Positions 54,195-64,000 of a DNA stretch of 64,000 nucleotides are shown here, in pieces. The DNA is from Monoplex corrugatus (Eukaryota; Mollusca; Gastropoda; Littorinimorpha; Ranellidae): the NCBI GenBank assembly GCA_030674185.1, contig JAPXFY010000023.1, forward strand, positions 22,912,092 through 22,976,091, written 5' to 3'. Within the stretch, counting starts at the first letter, position 1; each line of letters starts with the position of its first letter. Position numbers and translations under genes: made by a program. The notes beneath the pieces were generated by a model, which was not told where the DNA came from, made no database searches, and saw nothing but the letters and a program-made list of their open reading frames with translations.

Positions 54195-57100
54195 GTATAG
54201 TACTCACAGTTAATGTTTTTAGTTTAGTCTAGTACACACTCGTTTTGTGTTTTAGTTTAGTCTAGTACACAATTTATGTTTCAGTTAGTTAGTACAAATG
54301 TTATGTTTTAGTTTAGTCTTAGTACACACTGTTTATGTTTTAGTTTAGTCTAGTACATAATGTTTATGTTTTAGTTTAGTCTGTAGTACACAATGTTATG
54401 TTTTCAGTTTAGTCTAGTACACAATGTTATGTTTCAGTTTAATCTAGTACACAATGTTATGTTTTCAGTTTAGTCTAGTACACAATGTTATGTTTTCAGT
54501 TTAATCTAGTACACAATGTTATGTTTCAGTTTAGTCTAGTACACAATGCTATGTTTCAGTTTAGTCTAGTACACAATGTTATGTTTCAGTTTAATCTAGT
54601 ACACAATGTTTATGTTTTAGTTTAGTCTAGTACACACTGTTATGTTTTAAGTTTAGTCTAGTACACAATGTTTACGTTTTCAGTTTAGTCTAGTACACAT
54701 GTTTATGTTTTAGTTTAGTCTAGTACACACTGTTTATGTTTTAAGTTTAGTCTAGTACACACTGTTTATGTTTTAAGTTTAGTCTAGTACACATGTTATG
54801 TTTTAAGTTTAGTCTAGTACCATTGTTACGTTTAGTTTATCTAGTACACATGTTTTTTTTAAGTTAGTACACACTGTTTATGTTTAAGTTTAGTCTAGTA
54901 CACACTGTTATGTTTTAGTTTAGTCTAGTACATACTGTTTATGTTTTAAGTTTAATCTAGTACACATTGTTTATGTTTTAGTTAGTCTAGTACACACTGT
55001 TTATGTTTTAGTTTAGTCTAGTACACACTGTTTATGTTTCAGTTTAGTCTAGTACACACTGTTTATGTTTTAAGTTTAGTCTAGTACACATGTAGTTTTA
55101 GTTTTAGAACAGTTTAGTCAGTATTAGTTAGTACACACTGTTTATGTTTTAAGTTGTAGTACACACTGTTATGTTTTAGTTTATCTAGTACACACTGTTT
55201 ATGTATTTAAGTTAGTCTAGTAACAATGTTATGTTTTAGTTTAGTCTAGTACACATGTTTATGTTTAGTTTAGTCTAGTACACAATGTTATCTTTCAGTT
55301 TAGTCTAGTAACAGACTCAGTAGTTATAGATGTAGTTTCAGTTTAGTCTAGTACACACTGTTTATGTTCAGTTTAGTCTAGTACACACTGTTTATGTTTT
55401 AGTTTAGTCTAGTACACACTGTTTGTGTTTTAGTTTAGTTAGTACACATGTTATTTTCAGTTTAGTCTAGTACACAATGTTATGTTTAGTTTAGTCTAGT
55501 CACACTGTTATGTTTTAGTTTAGTCTAGTACACAATGTTTATGTTTTAGTTTAGTCTAGTACATACTGTTATGTTTTAGTTTAGTCTAGTACACACTGTT
55601 ATGTTTTAGTTTAGTCTAGTACACAATGTTATGTTTTAGTTTAGTCTAGTACACACTGTTTGTGTTTTAGTTTAGTCTAGTACACAATGTTTATGTTTTA
55701 GTTTAGTCTAGTAACAATGTTTGTTTCAGTTTAGTCTAGTACACACTGTTTATGTTTTAGTTTAGTCTAGTACACAATGTTTATGTTTTAGGTTAGTCTA
55801 GTACACAATGTTATGTTTCAGTTTAGTCTATTACACACTGTTTATGTTTTAGTTTAGTCTAGTACACATGTTATGTTTTAGTTTAGTCTAGTACACAATG
55901 TTTATGTTTTAGTTTAGTCTAGTACACAATGTTATGTTTTAGTTTAGTCTAGTACACAATGTTATGTTTCAGTTTAGTCTAGTACAGAATGTTTATGTTT
56001 TAAGTTTAGTCTAGTACACATGTTTATGTTCAGTTTAGTCTAGTACACACTGTTTATGTTTTAGTTTAGTCTAGTACACACTGTTATGTTTTAGTTTAGT
56101 CTAGTACACAATGTTTATGTTTTAGTTTAGTCTAGTACACACTGTTTGTGTTTTAGTTTAGTCTAGTACACATTGATTATGTTTTAGTTTAGTCTAGTAC
56201 ACATTGTTTATGTTTTAGTTTAGTCTAGTACACACTGTTTATGTTTTCAGTTTAGTCTAGTAGACACAGTTTATGTTTTAGTTTAGTCTAGTACACACTG
56301 TTTATGTTTTAGTTTAGTCTAGTACACACTGTTTGTGTTTTAGTTTTGTCTAGTACACAATGTTCATGTTTCAGTTTAGTCTAGTACACAATGTTATGTT
56401 TTAGTTGTCTAGTACACACTGTTTATTTTTAAGTTAGTCTAGTGCACACTGTTTATGCTTTAGTTTAATCTAGTACACACTGTTTATGTTTTAAGTTTAG
56501 TCTAGTACACACTGGTTATGTTTTAAGTTTAGTCTAGTACCAGTGTTTATGTTTTAAGTTTAGTCTAGTACACACTGTTTATGTTTTAAGTTTAGTCTAG
56601 TACACACTGTTTGTTTTAAGTTTAGTCTAGTACACACTGTTTATGTTTTAAGTTTAGTCTAGTACACACTGTTTATGTTTTAAGTTTAGTCTAGTACACA
56701 CTGTTCATGTTTTAGTTTAGTCTAGTACACACTGTTTATGTTTCAGTTTAGTCTAGTACACACTGTTTATGTTTTAGTTTAGTCTAGTACACATGTTTAT
56801 GTTTTAGTTTAGTCTAGTACACAATGTTATGTTTTCAGTTTAGTCTAGTACACACTGTTATGTTTTAGTTTAGTCTAGTACACAATGTTATGTTTTAGTT
56901 TAGTCTAGTACACACTGTTATGTTTTAGTTTAGTCTAGTACACACTGTTTATGTTTTAGTTTAGTCTAGTACACAATGTTATGTTTCAGTTTAGTCTAGT
57001 GCACACTGTTCATGTTTTAGTTTAGTCTAGTACACAATGTTATGTTTCAGTTTATTCTAGTACACAATGTTATGTTTTAGTTTAGTCTAGTACACAATGT

Positions 57101-57375
57101 TATGTTTTAGTTTAGTCTAGTACACAATGTTTATTTTTTAAGTTAGTCTAGTGCATACTGTTTTTGCTTTAGTGTAGTCTAGTACACATTGTTTATGTTT
57201 TAGTTAAGTCTAGTACACACTGTTTATATTTTAAGTTTAGTCTAGTACACAATGTTTATATTTTAGTTAAGTCTAGTACACACTGTTTATGTTTTAAGTT
57301 TACTACACATCGTTTACGTTTTAAGTTTAGTCTGGTATACAATGTTTACGTTTTAAGTTAGTCTAATACATTCCT
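54195..57375. repeat. 32-bp satellite, about 3.2 kb
   Basis: About 100 units contain TAGTCTAGTACACA followed by CTGTTTATGTTTTAGTT. Unit length varies from about 31 to 33 through indels in T runs and in ACACTG/ACAATG. It is AT-rich and lacks long open frames. It is the largest simple tandem array in the window. Confidence 0.97.
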
Positions 57376-57610
57376 TTTGGGGTGTATTCTGTGAGATTCC
57401 ACAATCTTTTGTTGGCTAATATATTGTGGACAGTTTGGGGCCCAGGGAGAGATCAATGAGGAAAGCCTTAAAGAAAGGATCAGTGAGCTAATCCTTGCTT
57501 CATAATGAACGTTACTGAGGCACTGTGTGTATGTTCGAGAATTATTTGATGCCTGTATGATTGAATTTGCTGCTGTTTTGCTGGTGAATAAATCCGATCT
57601 TCAGCACCTC
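57376..57610. other. Unclassified, probably 5' part of the next element
   Basis: No domain is recognisable. An open stretch from 57527 leads into the family B-related coding fragment, but its first 30 residues do not match other copies. Confidence 0.35.
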
Positions 57611-58235
57611 ATATCAATATGTGTTATTGGTTTGGGTGTGCGACGTATCTTAAACATGAAATGGTTTGACACAGTCTCAAACGTAAACGTACTTTTGCAA
57701 GCACAGATGCCAAGCATAGATGTACTGCTAACACAGCCTCAGCTAAGATGGTCTGGACATCTCGTACACATGCAGGATAACAGGCTACCAAATCAGCTCT
57801 TCTGAGGTGAACTGACAGAGGGCCATCGACGAAGCGGACGGCCAAAGCTTCGCTACAGAGACATCCTGAAAAAAGTCCCTCCAGAAATGTGACATTGATG
57901 AATAACAATGGAAAATCATGACCACAAACATGTATGAATGGAGGCAAGCTATTTACAAGTGAACAGAAGCTTGTGAAAATGAAAGACGAAGCAGTCAAGT
58001 GGAAAAGCGTGCAACAATAAAGCCCAGAACCAACTCTGCAGAGCGTTCCACCGAGTGTCCAGTATGCAGCCGCCTGTGTGCATCAGACTTTGGCCTGAGA
58101 TCCCACATGAGGGTACACAAATAAATAAAGTGCTAGGTTGGACTTTCTCGACCACGATAGTCGACCATATATGATTTGGTTTGGGTGTGATCTGAAGGCA
58201 TAGAGGCCAAAAGAACTTAGAGAGCAGGTCTACCA
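57611..58235 (+). mobile_element. Family B-related non-LTR element, 3' end
   Basis: The plus strand reads VRRILNMKWFDTVSNVNVLL, QLRWSGHLVHMQDNRLPNQL, a stop, then GELTEGHRRSGRPKLRYRD. After frame changes it reaches TECPVCSRLCASDFGLRSHM with RVHK and a stop near 58125. The C-terminal Cys2-His2-type finger and the GH-RM-D-RLP order match the other family B copies, but the sequence is a third subfamily. The RT core is absent. TCTCGACCACGATAGTCGAC follows as a likely 3' UTR. Confidence 0.7.
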
Positions 58236-58369
58236 CTTTTTTCATACTTTAAGCTGAAGATCTGTGACAATGATGATGCAGTATCCTGCGCCATATAATG
58301 CACGTGTTATTCAACTAAAGTAGGTCAGGCTCAAAGGTCAATCCTGACACGACCTTCGTGAGTTACCAG

Positions 58370-58505
58370 ACTTCAGGGCCTGGCCAGCTCATGGGTTCAT
58401 GCGCAGGCTTAAGGCTTGTGCCATGATCATTTTTGATCTTCTATATCACATGGCACTGATGGCGTAGTGCATATGGAGACGTCATCTTGAGAAACAGAAA
58501 CTAAA
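58370..58505 (+). repeat. Dispersed repeat R2, copy
   Basis: GGCCTGGCCAGCTCATGGG, GCAGGCTTAAGGCTTGTGCC, GTGCATATGGAGACGTC and ATCTTGAGAAACAGAAAC, with a shortened segment before GACGTC. Confidence 0.65.
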
Positions 58506-58619
58506 ATTGGGCTAAAATTAACGTAAATCTAGATGGACAAGCATCATTTCAGTTTGAAGAACTTGTACACTTTGGTCAAAGGCTTAAACAGGAGGCAACT
58601 GCTTGGAAGAAATTAGTTA

Positions 58620-58690
58620 CTATATGTGTGTTTTTTGTTTTTTGTTTTTGTTTGTTTATTTGTTTGTGGTTTTGTTTTGGTTTTTATATG
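58620..58690. repeat. (TTTG)n-type low complexity
   Basis: GTTTTTTGTTTTTTG-type sequence precedes the TG microsatellite. Confidence 0.8.
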
Positions 58691-58707
58691 ATTGTTTAAT
58701 GAATGAG

Positions 58708-58746
<39 letters not shown>

Positions 58747-58834
58747 GTGGTGTGTACGTGTGTGTGTATATGTGTGGTGTGTGTGTATGTGTGCGTGCTT
58801 ACGTGCGTGCGTGTGTGTGTGTGTGCGTGCGTGC

Positions 58835-58906
<72 letters not shown>
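58708..58906. repeat. (TG)n / (CGTG)n microsatellite
   Basis: A TG run with GCGTGCGTGCGTG interruptions, then a pure TG run. Cys-Val and His-Thr frames are artefacts. Confidence 0.95.
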
Positions 58907-58907
<1 letters not shown>

Positions 58908-59144
58908 TGTACACATATGTGTGCAGATGAAACAGATTGTGAAATTAAGGCAAAAGTCACAAGACTAACAGACCTAGTGTACTCTAGCTCCTCATCCTCA
59001 GTGTATGTTTGGGGTTACCTTGTACATGTATTCATTTATATCATTTGGCTCTTGTTTATTCTTTGAGATTAGTAGTACCTAGTGTTTTTCACTTCATGTT
59101 ATCTTTTCTCGTATACATTTCTTGTTTTCAAATGTCATGCATTT
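58907..59144. other. Unclassified sequence
   Basis: No gene or matched repeat seen. Confidence 0.35.
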
Positions 59145-59214
59145 CATTACTGTAAAGTACAGCGACAAGCTTATGATATGGACTGTTTACACTATATATT
59201 TGCCGTTCTCATTA

Positions 59215-59440
59215 TCGTTAGTATTATTACTACAATTGTTGTTGTTCATCAGTAGTAGTAGTATTTTATCATCATCATCATGGTCATCATTATTATTGTT
59301 TTTATCATTATTTATTGTTATTGTTATTATTATTATTATTATCATCATTATTATTATTATTATCATTATTATTATTTTATCATTATCATTATTGTTGTTG
59401 TTGTAATCATTATTTCATTCTTCTTCTTCTTCTTCTTTCT
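59215..59440. repeat. (ATT)/(ATC)/(CTT)n microsatellites
   Basis: Complementary to the AAT/GAA tracts at 14733-14890 of arm A and at the matching position. Confidence 0.9.
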
Positions 59441-59454
59441 GTTGGTGTTATCCT

Positions 59455-59640
59455 TATCTTTTTCTCACACTGGTCGAAGCAGCAGTGAAGTTTCAATCTT
59501 TTTTCTCCTCATTTTTGTATTGTTTGTTTATTTATTTGTGATCTTACGCTTGACAAAGGCCAGTTGGCCGAAAATTTGCGCCTGTCTTGTTTGGTTGTAT
59601 TTAATACGCGTTTGATCTTTTCGTGGATCTTTTTTGTGTT
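59455..59640 (-). repeat. Foldback arm sequence, arm B
   Basis: Matches the extra copy at 14530-14725 in reverse: CACACTGGTCGAAGCAGC, TGATCTTACGCTTGACAAAG, GGCCAGTTGGCCGAAAATTT, GCGCCTGTCTTG. Confidence 0.7.
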
Positions 59641-59969
59641 TTTGTTTTTGTTTTTTTCATTTTTATCCTATCATATTTGGTTTAGTTCTATGTCTCATGG
59701 TTTGACAAAGACAAGTGTTGTAAGATACACGCGTTACTCAGCTGATCCACACTGACCATTCACATCACCTTCAACACCCGACACCATTCTGTTTGTGATA
59801 GCTGTCACTCTGTGACCAAGAACTGTGTAGTTCCGTGGTCTCCGCTTTCCACTGGCAGAATCGTCACACAACACGTTAGATCATTATCAACAGTTTGTGA
59901 CAGCTGTCACTCTCAGACCAATAACTGTGTAGTTCCGTGGTCTCCGCTTTCCACTGGCAGAATCGTCAC

Positions 59970-60250
59970 AAAACAGGAACCAGGAAAAAAACACGAAAAA
60001 GGAATAAGAACGTGTATTGAATACAAGACAAGACATGCGCAAAAATTCGGCCAACTGGCATTTGTCAAGCGTAAGATCACAAACAAACAAACACCAGGCA
60101 CAAAAATTAGGAGAAAAAGACTGAAACTTCCCTGCTGATCCTTCCAGTGTGAGAAAAGGAATAAATCTAATTTTTGTACCTGGTGTTTGTTTGTTAGTGA
60201 TCTTACACTTGACAAAGGCCAACTTTCGTGTTTTTTCTGGTTCCTGTTTG
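59970..60250. repeat. Foldback element, arm B copy with shortened arm
   Basis: The left arm from GGAACCAGGAAAAAAACACG to AAAAATTAGG and the right arm from CTAATTTTTGTACCTGG to TTTTTTCTGGTTCC pair as in arm A. About 80 bases around GGCC-TTGCGCC are missing from the right arm. Confidence 0.75.
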
Positions 60251-60289
60251 CTTGAACGTGGGCAGTCACACTTGTTTTGGGTGTCACAC

Positions 60290-61200
60290 AATAAGTTAGA
60301 TCATATCAACTATCTGCAGCAAAGTGTTCATGTTTTCTTTATATTTAACTTTATATTTAACTTTCCAAAGTGCCATGTTGCCAAAGTTCAGAGGCTGGCT
60401 TTCTGGACCTGGAGAAATTGTTGAGAAAATGCCATAAAAGATAGGATTTGACAAGATCTAAACAAAATAGTAACAGGCAAACGCGGTTCTGTTGTTGAGA
60501 ATGTCATTAAATATAAGATGTTGTCCAATGATAGTACGGTGTATCAGGCAAACTTCGGCCTGTACCATAGAAAAACAGATATAATCTAGACACATTGCTT
60601 GATCCCGTCAACAGTACAAGAGTTGTTTTCTATCACCATATATAACACTTACGATGATTAAAGGATAAAACACTCTTCTTTTTCCACGTGATTTATGTCT
60701 TCCACATATGTCACCTGCTGCTTACAAGATAACAACAATTTATGGATTCTGAGAAAATCTACAGACTCTGAGAAAAAAAAAGGCGAGGTTTACGTTCAAC
60801 AATGTGTGCAACAATGATTTATTATCTACCACAACCTGAACACACAAAAAAGAAAAAAAGAAAAAAATACTACCGCTAATACCGTTACTACCACCATCAC
60901 TACCGCCACCTTATCCAGCATTACCATCCTCCGTATTCATTACTGCCACTTCAGTAAATGGTTGCCAGGCCATAATGAAGTTGCCTGTTGTCTTTCAATG
61001 CTATAAATCATCGTCTTAAAAAGAAGGGTTATGCCATGGTAATAAACCTCAATTCATTTGGAACCCAGAACACAGTAACTGGACGTGGCAGTGTTCTGTG
61101 GCAACGCACTCTCCTTCAGAAATACGGCCGGCCATCATTTCACATAAAATATCCGATGTGACAGAGTGTGTATACAATATAACAGAATTCGATCATAGAA
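60290..61200. other. Arm B middle section
   Basis: Reverse complement of 13085-13985. Small indels separate the copies. The 88-codon stretch of arm A has no evident conserved frame here. Confidence 0.5.
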
Positions 61201-61250
61201 GATAACATGCAGTACATAAACTTCTAGTTAAATGTCCATACATTATCATA

Positions 61251-62954
61251 TATGTAGCCAGTCAAAAAATTCTAACAAGTTTTTGGATTTTTCGTCTGCT
61301 ACAAAACCGGAAATGACGTTTCACTTTCATCCGGGTGTTGTTAAAACCATAGCAACGTAAGCGCTTTCGTCGTAACGGTTGCCAACCCCGAAACATCAAA
61401 GTAACTCTAATTCAGGTTTGTGCTAATTTTTCATTGTAGTAGTTGGTTTAAAGCTGAATTATTTTAGAGGAATTAAGACACTTTGAAGTGTATTCATGGG
61501 AATTTAACATAGGTAATTTTAAATCAATATTTTTTGTTTGAAAGCTAAATGATAAATAATTCAGCGATGGGGTTAGTCCGATACGCAGCCTATTCATAGT
61601 TTGCAAACATGATCATTTATATAATTTTTTTTATATTAAACAATTGCTTAAATGTTTTTGTGGAAAAAAGTAAAGACATGAATGAACATGAATGAACATT
61701 TTTCATTGAAATACTAGAATAGTATTCTATGGGAAAAAATGTGATGCATTACCAAAATGGTTGTGGTGCACTGACAGTTATTAATTTATCAGTTTCATGG
61801 TTAAATAAATTTGGCCTAGTTGTACATTTTTTCTGTTAAAGCATATGTAGTTGTTTGTTAACACTAACTTTTTTTGTTCAGTTATTACATTTGTGAAATA
61901 CTCGCACACACAAAAGAAACATAGAGAGGTCTCATAAACTTTTTGATTAGCAAATTGTCAAGTGGATGTGAAACAGTAACCATTTTTTGTGGAAAAGAGA
62001 ATACAGAATTTTTGTAAAATGGATAATAACAGGTTCTGTTATTCAGTAAGGAGACAATGCAAACATATTGTCTCCGGATCATTGTGTAGTCCTTTGGATA
62101 GTTGTTCATGAATTATCTTGATCAAAAGGGACATGACTTTGAATCCAAAATTGTATAATACTTAAAGAACATTGTGTTCACGGAAAGGAAAATCATTTTC
62201 ATAAATGTTTTGTAAAGACCTCCTAGATGGTGTGATAGATGCACACCATTTCATGTGTGTGTGTGGAATAGGGTTCATTTTGTTTATTGGAAACATAAGC
62301 ATGTGTGGTCTACTGTTAATGTTTATTATTCTTCTTTAACTGGATTATTCATGTTTTTTATAGTTCATGATTATTCATTCAAACATTTAACTGTATTTTT
62401 TCTTAAGGCTATTCATATCATATCATATCATATCATATCATATCATATCATATCATATCATATCATATCATATCATATCATATCATATCATATCATATCA
62501 TATCATATATCATATCATATCATATCATATCATATCATATATATCATTCATATTTTATCATGTCATAATCACATCTTATATATGATTTACTTCAAATGGA
62601 AAACTGACCAAATGAATGTATGCAATCTGTAGCAGAGCTACCTGAGGTTCTCAAGTGTTTCTGCTGGGGTTGACTCTGTACCGCTAGTTTTAATTTGTCA
62701 GTCTTTTTCCAAAAAGGGGTTATCCCCCGTGAGAACAAATTGTGGTCATTTGTAATAGTTGTAAGTTGTATTTATTGTGTTTCATTCTATTAAAATTCAA
62801 AGATCTGTATTTTGGCTTTAAAGGTTTTTTGGAAGATTGGAAGTTGACTCAAAACCCACAAATGTGAAATCACTCCACATATACACCTATACATACATAC
62901 CTACATACAATATATAATCACATATTTCTCACAAATCATAGGAGTGGTTACATA
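61251..62954. mobile_element. TA-flanked insertion with short terminal inverted repeats (putative non-autonomous DNA transposon)
   Basis: Absent from arm A, where the flanks are contiguous. It starts TATGTAGCCAGTC and ends, read in reverse, TATGTAACCACTC (11 of 13 positions equal). TA lies on both sides (61249-61250 and 62955-62956), and arm A shows a single TA. No transposase-like frame is present in the 1.7 kb. This combination suggests a TA-targeting DNA transposon derivative (inference). It contains an ATATC pentamer array. Confidence 0.55.
62412..62575. repeat. (ATATC)n pentamer repeat
   Basis: About 30 near-perfect pentamers with two small phase breaks near 62507 and 62540. The Ile-Ser-Tyr-His frame over it is an artefact. 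Confidence 0.97.
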
Positions 62955-62967
62955 TAACAGGGGAAGA

Positions 62968-63380
62968 AAAGTGGCAGAATGGTTCAGACGCTCACGTGCC
63001 AATAACTAAACTCAAGGTTCCAGGGTTTGTTTCCTCGTTAAGACCTTGACTTTTCTCCTCAGTTTGACCGCAGAATCGAACTAAACGTCTAGTCCTTCAA
63101 AAGGGGACCAAAAAAAAAACGAGTCGGAACCGTGTGAGCTCTGGCCTGCACACGCTAAAAGATCCCACGACAATTGAAAATCGTGAAGTGCAAGATTTCA
63201 CCCAGTTGCCTTGGTGTAGAACATTGGAGAAAAAGGTTGATTTCCCAGGTCCTTTCCCTTGAAAGCCAATTAGCTTTCTTGCCTTTCTGAAGTCTTGCTA
63301 AAAAATTGGATGGCGCTGCACTGCGGCGATGCGTTCCCAACGGGGAGAGTAGCCCGCGTTTCACATGGTAAATCCACTGT
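62968..63380 (+). repeat. Dispersed repeat R1, best-preserved copy
   Basis: It starts GTGGCAGAATGGTTCAGACG and has GGTTCCAGGGTTTG about 50 bases on, a possible tRNA-like promoter pair. The body includes CTCCTCAGTTTGACCG, CGTCTAGTCCTTC, GTTGATTTCCCAGGTCC (single copy) and CTTTCTGAAGTCTTGC. It ends near CCACTGTGAC. It is the reference for the other R1 copies. Confidence 0.65.
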
Positions 63381-63419
63381 GACAAAAGACATGACTATGA
63401 CTATAGCATGATAACACGT

Positions 63420-64000
63420 GACAGAATATAATATGATAAGATTCTATTTTGATGTGTGTAATACCATAAGATTCTATTTCAATGTCTCCCCCCATGGGGA
63501 TGCCGGGGGCTCTTTCAGTATAAATACTATCCCCACCTTCTGGAAATTCTGTTCTAGAAATTTCTGTCACTCTCTTTGTTTCTTCCTTGTTCCTTTGCCT
63601 TCTGTCATTTCTTCCTATCATTTTCTGCCTTGGTGGTCCATTCACCTGTATGTGTTCGACAATGTCTTACGTACTTTTTCTTAAGATTGATAGTTGGATA
63701 CATAGATTAAGTGCATTTTTGGCTCTAAGGAGATAGATATGCGGAAGCAATTTAAAGAATTTTTGCCTGTTTCTATATATGTTCGGGTGTCTCTAATTAT
63801 GCTTAAATTTGTACTCGGATGTGTTTTTTAAATCCCCTGTGCGATAAATTGGACGGAGTGGTCAACGCCAGGGGCATGTCCTTAGATTATGAGCGCGAAA
63901 GCATTGATATATGTACTTCATGTTCTTCTTTTTTATCCTGTTGAAGTTTTGTGTGTTTTGAAGCGATTTTAGCCCTGATATGGCTCTACGCAGTGGGCTA
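63420..64000 (+). repeat. Dispersed repeat R3, arm B copy
   Basis: It runs from AATATAATATGATAAGATTC through GGGATGCCGGGGGCTCTTTC and CCAGGGGCATGTCC to GATATGGCTCTACGCAGTG. It is cut by the window end before its tail. Confidence 0.7.

Larger units (their letters stand above)
59145..64000. repeat. Arm B of the large inverted repeat
   Basis: This is the reverse complement of arm A (11965-14998), from AAGTACAGCGACA-CTT at the left to R3 at the window's right edge. Extra length comes mainly from the insertion at 61251-62954. It probably extends beyond the window. Confidence 0.8.

Overview
This is a eukaryotic, repeat-dominated window with no bacterial-type genes, no CRISPR array and no free-standing tRNA or rRNA gene. 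The two host genes I can recognise encode mosaic receptors: C-type lectin, LDL-receptor class A, leucine-rich repeats and a rhodopsin-type seven-helix domain, in the style of Lymnaea GRL101. With the abundant CR1/L2-like, RTE-like and Ty3/Gypsy remnants, tRNA-derived SINEs and heavy CA/GA microsatellites, this suggests a mollusc, probably a gastropod (inference). Two 100-base N gaps (21445-21544 and 43901-44000) show a scaffolded draft. Many lesions are single-base indels, so consensus error is a real alternative to decay.

Layout. 1-10.1 kb: fragments of two non-LTR families (here A and B), then a 42-bp satellite interrupted by three different non-LTR elements, including a nearly full-length CR1/L2-like element. 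10.2-18.8 kb: dispersed SINE-like repeats (R1, R2, R3), tandem repeats, and arm A of a large inverted repeat. 18.8-21.4 kb: a plus-strand receptor gene with several reading-frame lesions, cut by a gap. 21.5-32.7 kb: nested SINEs, an inverted repeat carrying an RTE-like insertion beside its own empty site, and about 5 kb of GA/GT-rich higher-order repeat. 33.8-35.4 kb: a 36-bp satellite. 35.6-38.5 kb: a minus-strand receptor gene with the complete seven-helix domain but one frameshift. 38.7-41.9 kb: a CR1/L2-like element with an intact reverse-transcriptase frame, nested in an A remnant. 42-53.8 kb: broken Gypsy pol pieces riddled with SINE, R3 and A insertions. 54.2-57.4 kb: a 32-bp satellite of roughly 100 units. 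57.4-64 kb: a B-type fragment, then arm B, which holds a 1.7-kb TA-flanked insertion absent from arm A.

How it fits together. The receptors are the only plausible host functions: secreted-type ligand-binding modules on a G-protein-coupled seven-helix domain. They face each other tail to tail and look intronless over about 2.6-3 kb. Everything else is mobile or tandem DNA. Target-site duplications, split satellite units and paralogous empty sites let the insertion order be read directly. Family names A, B, R1-R3 and SINE1-3 are local labels; the clade names are inferences from motifs.
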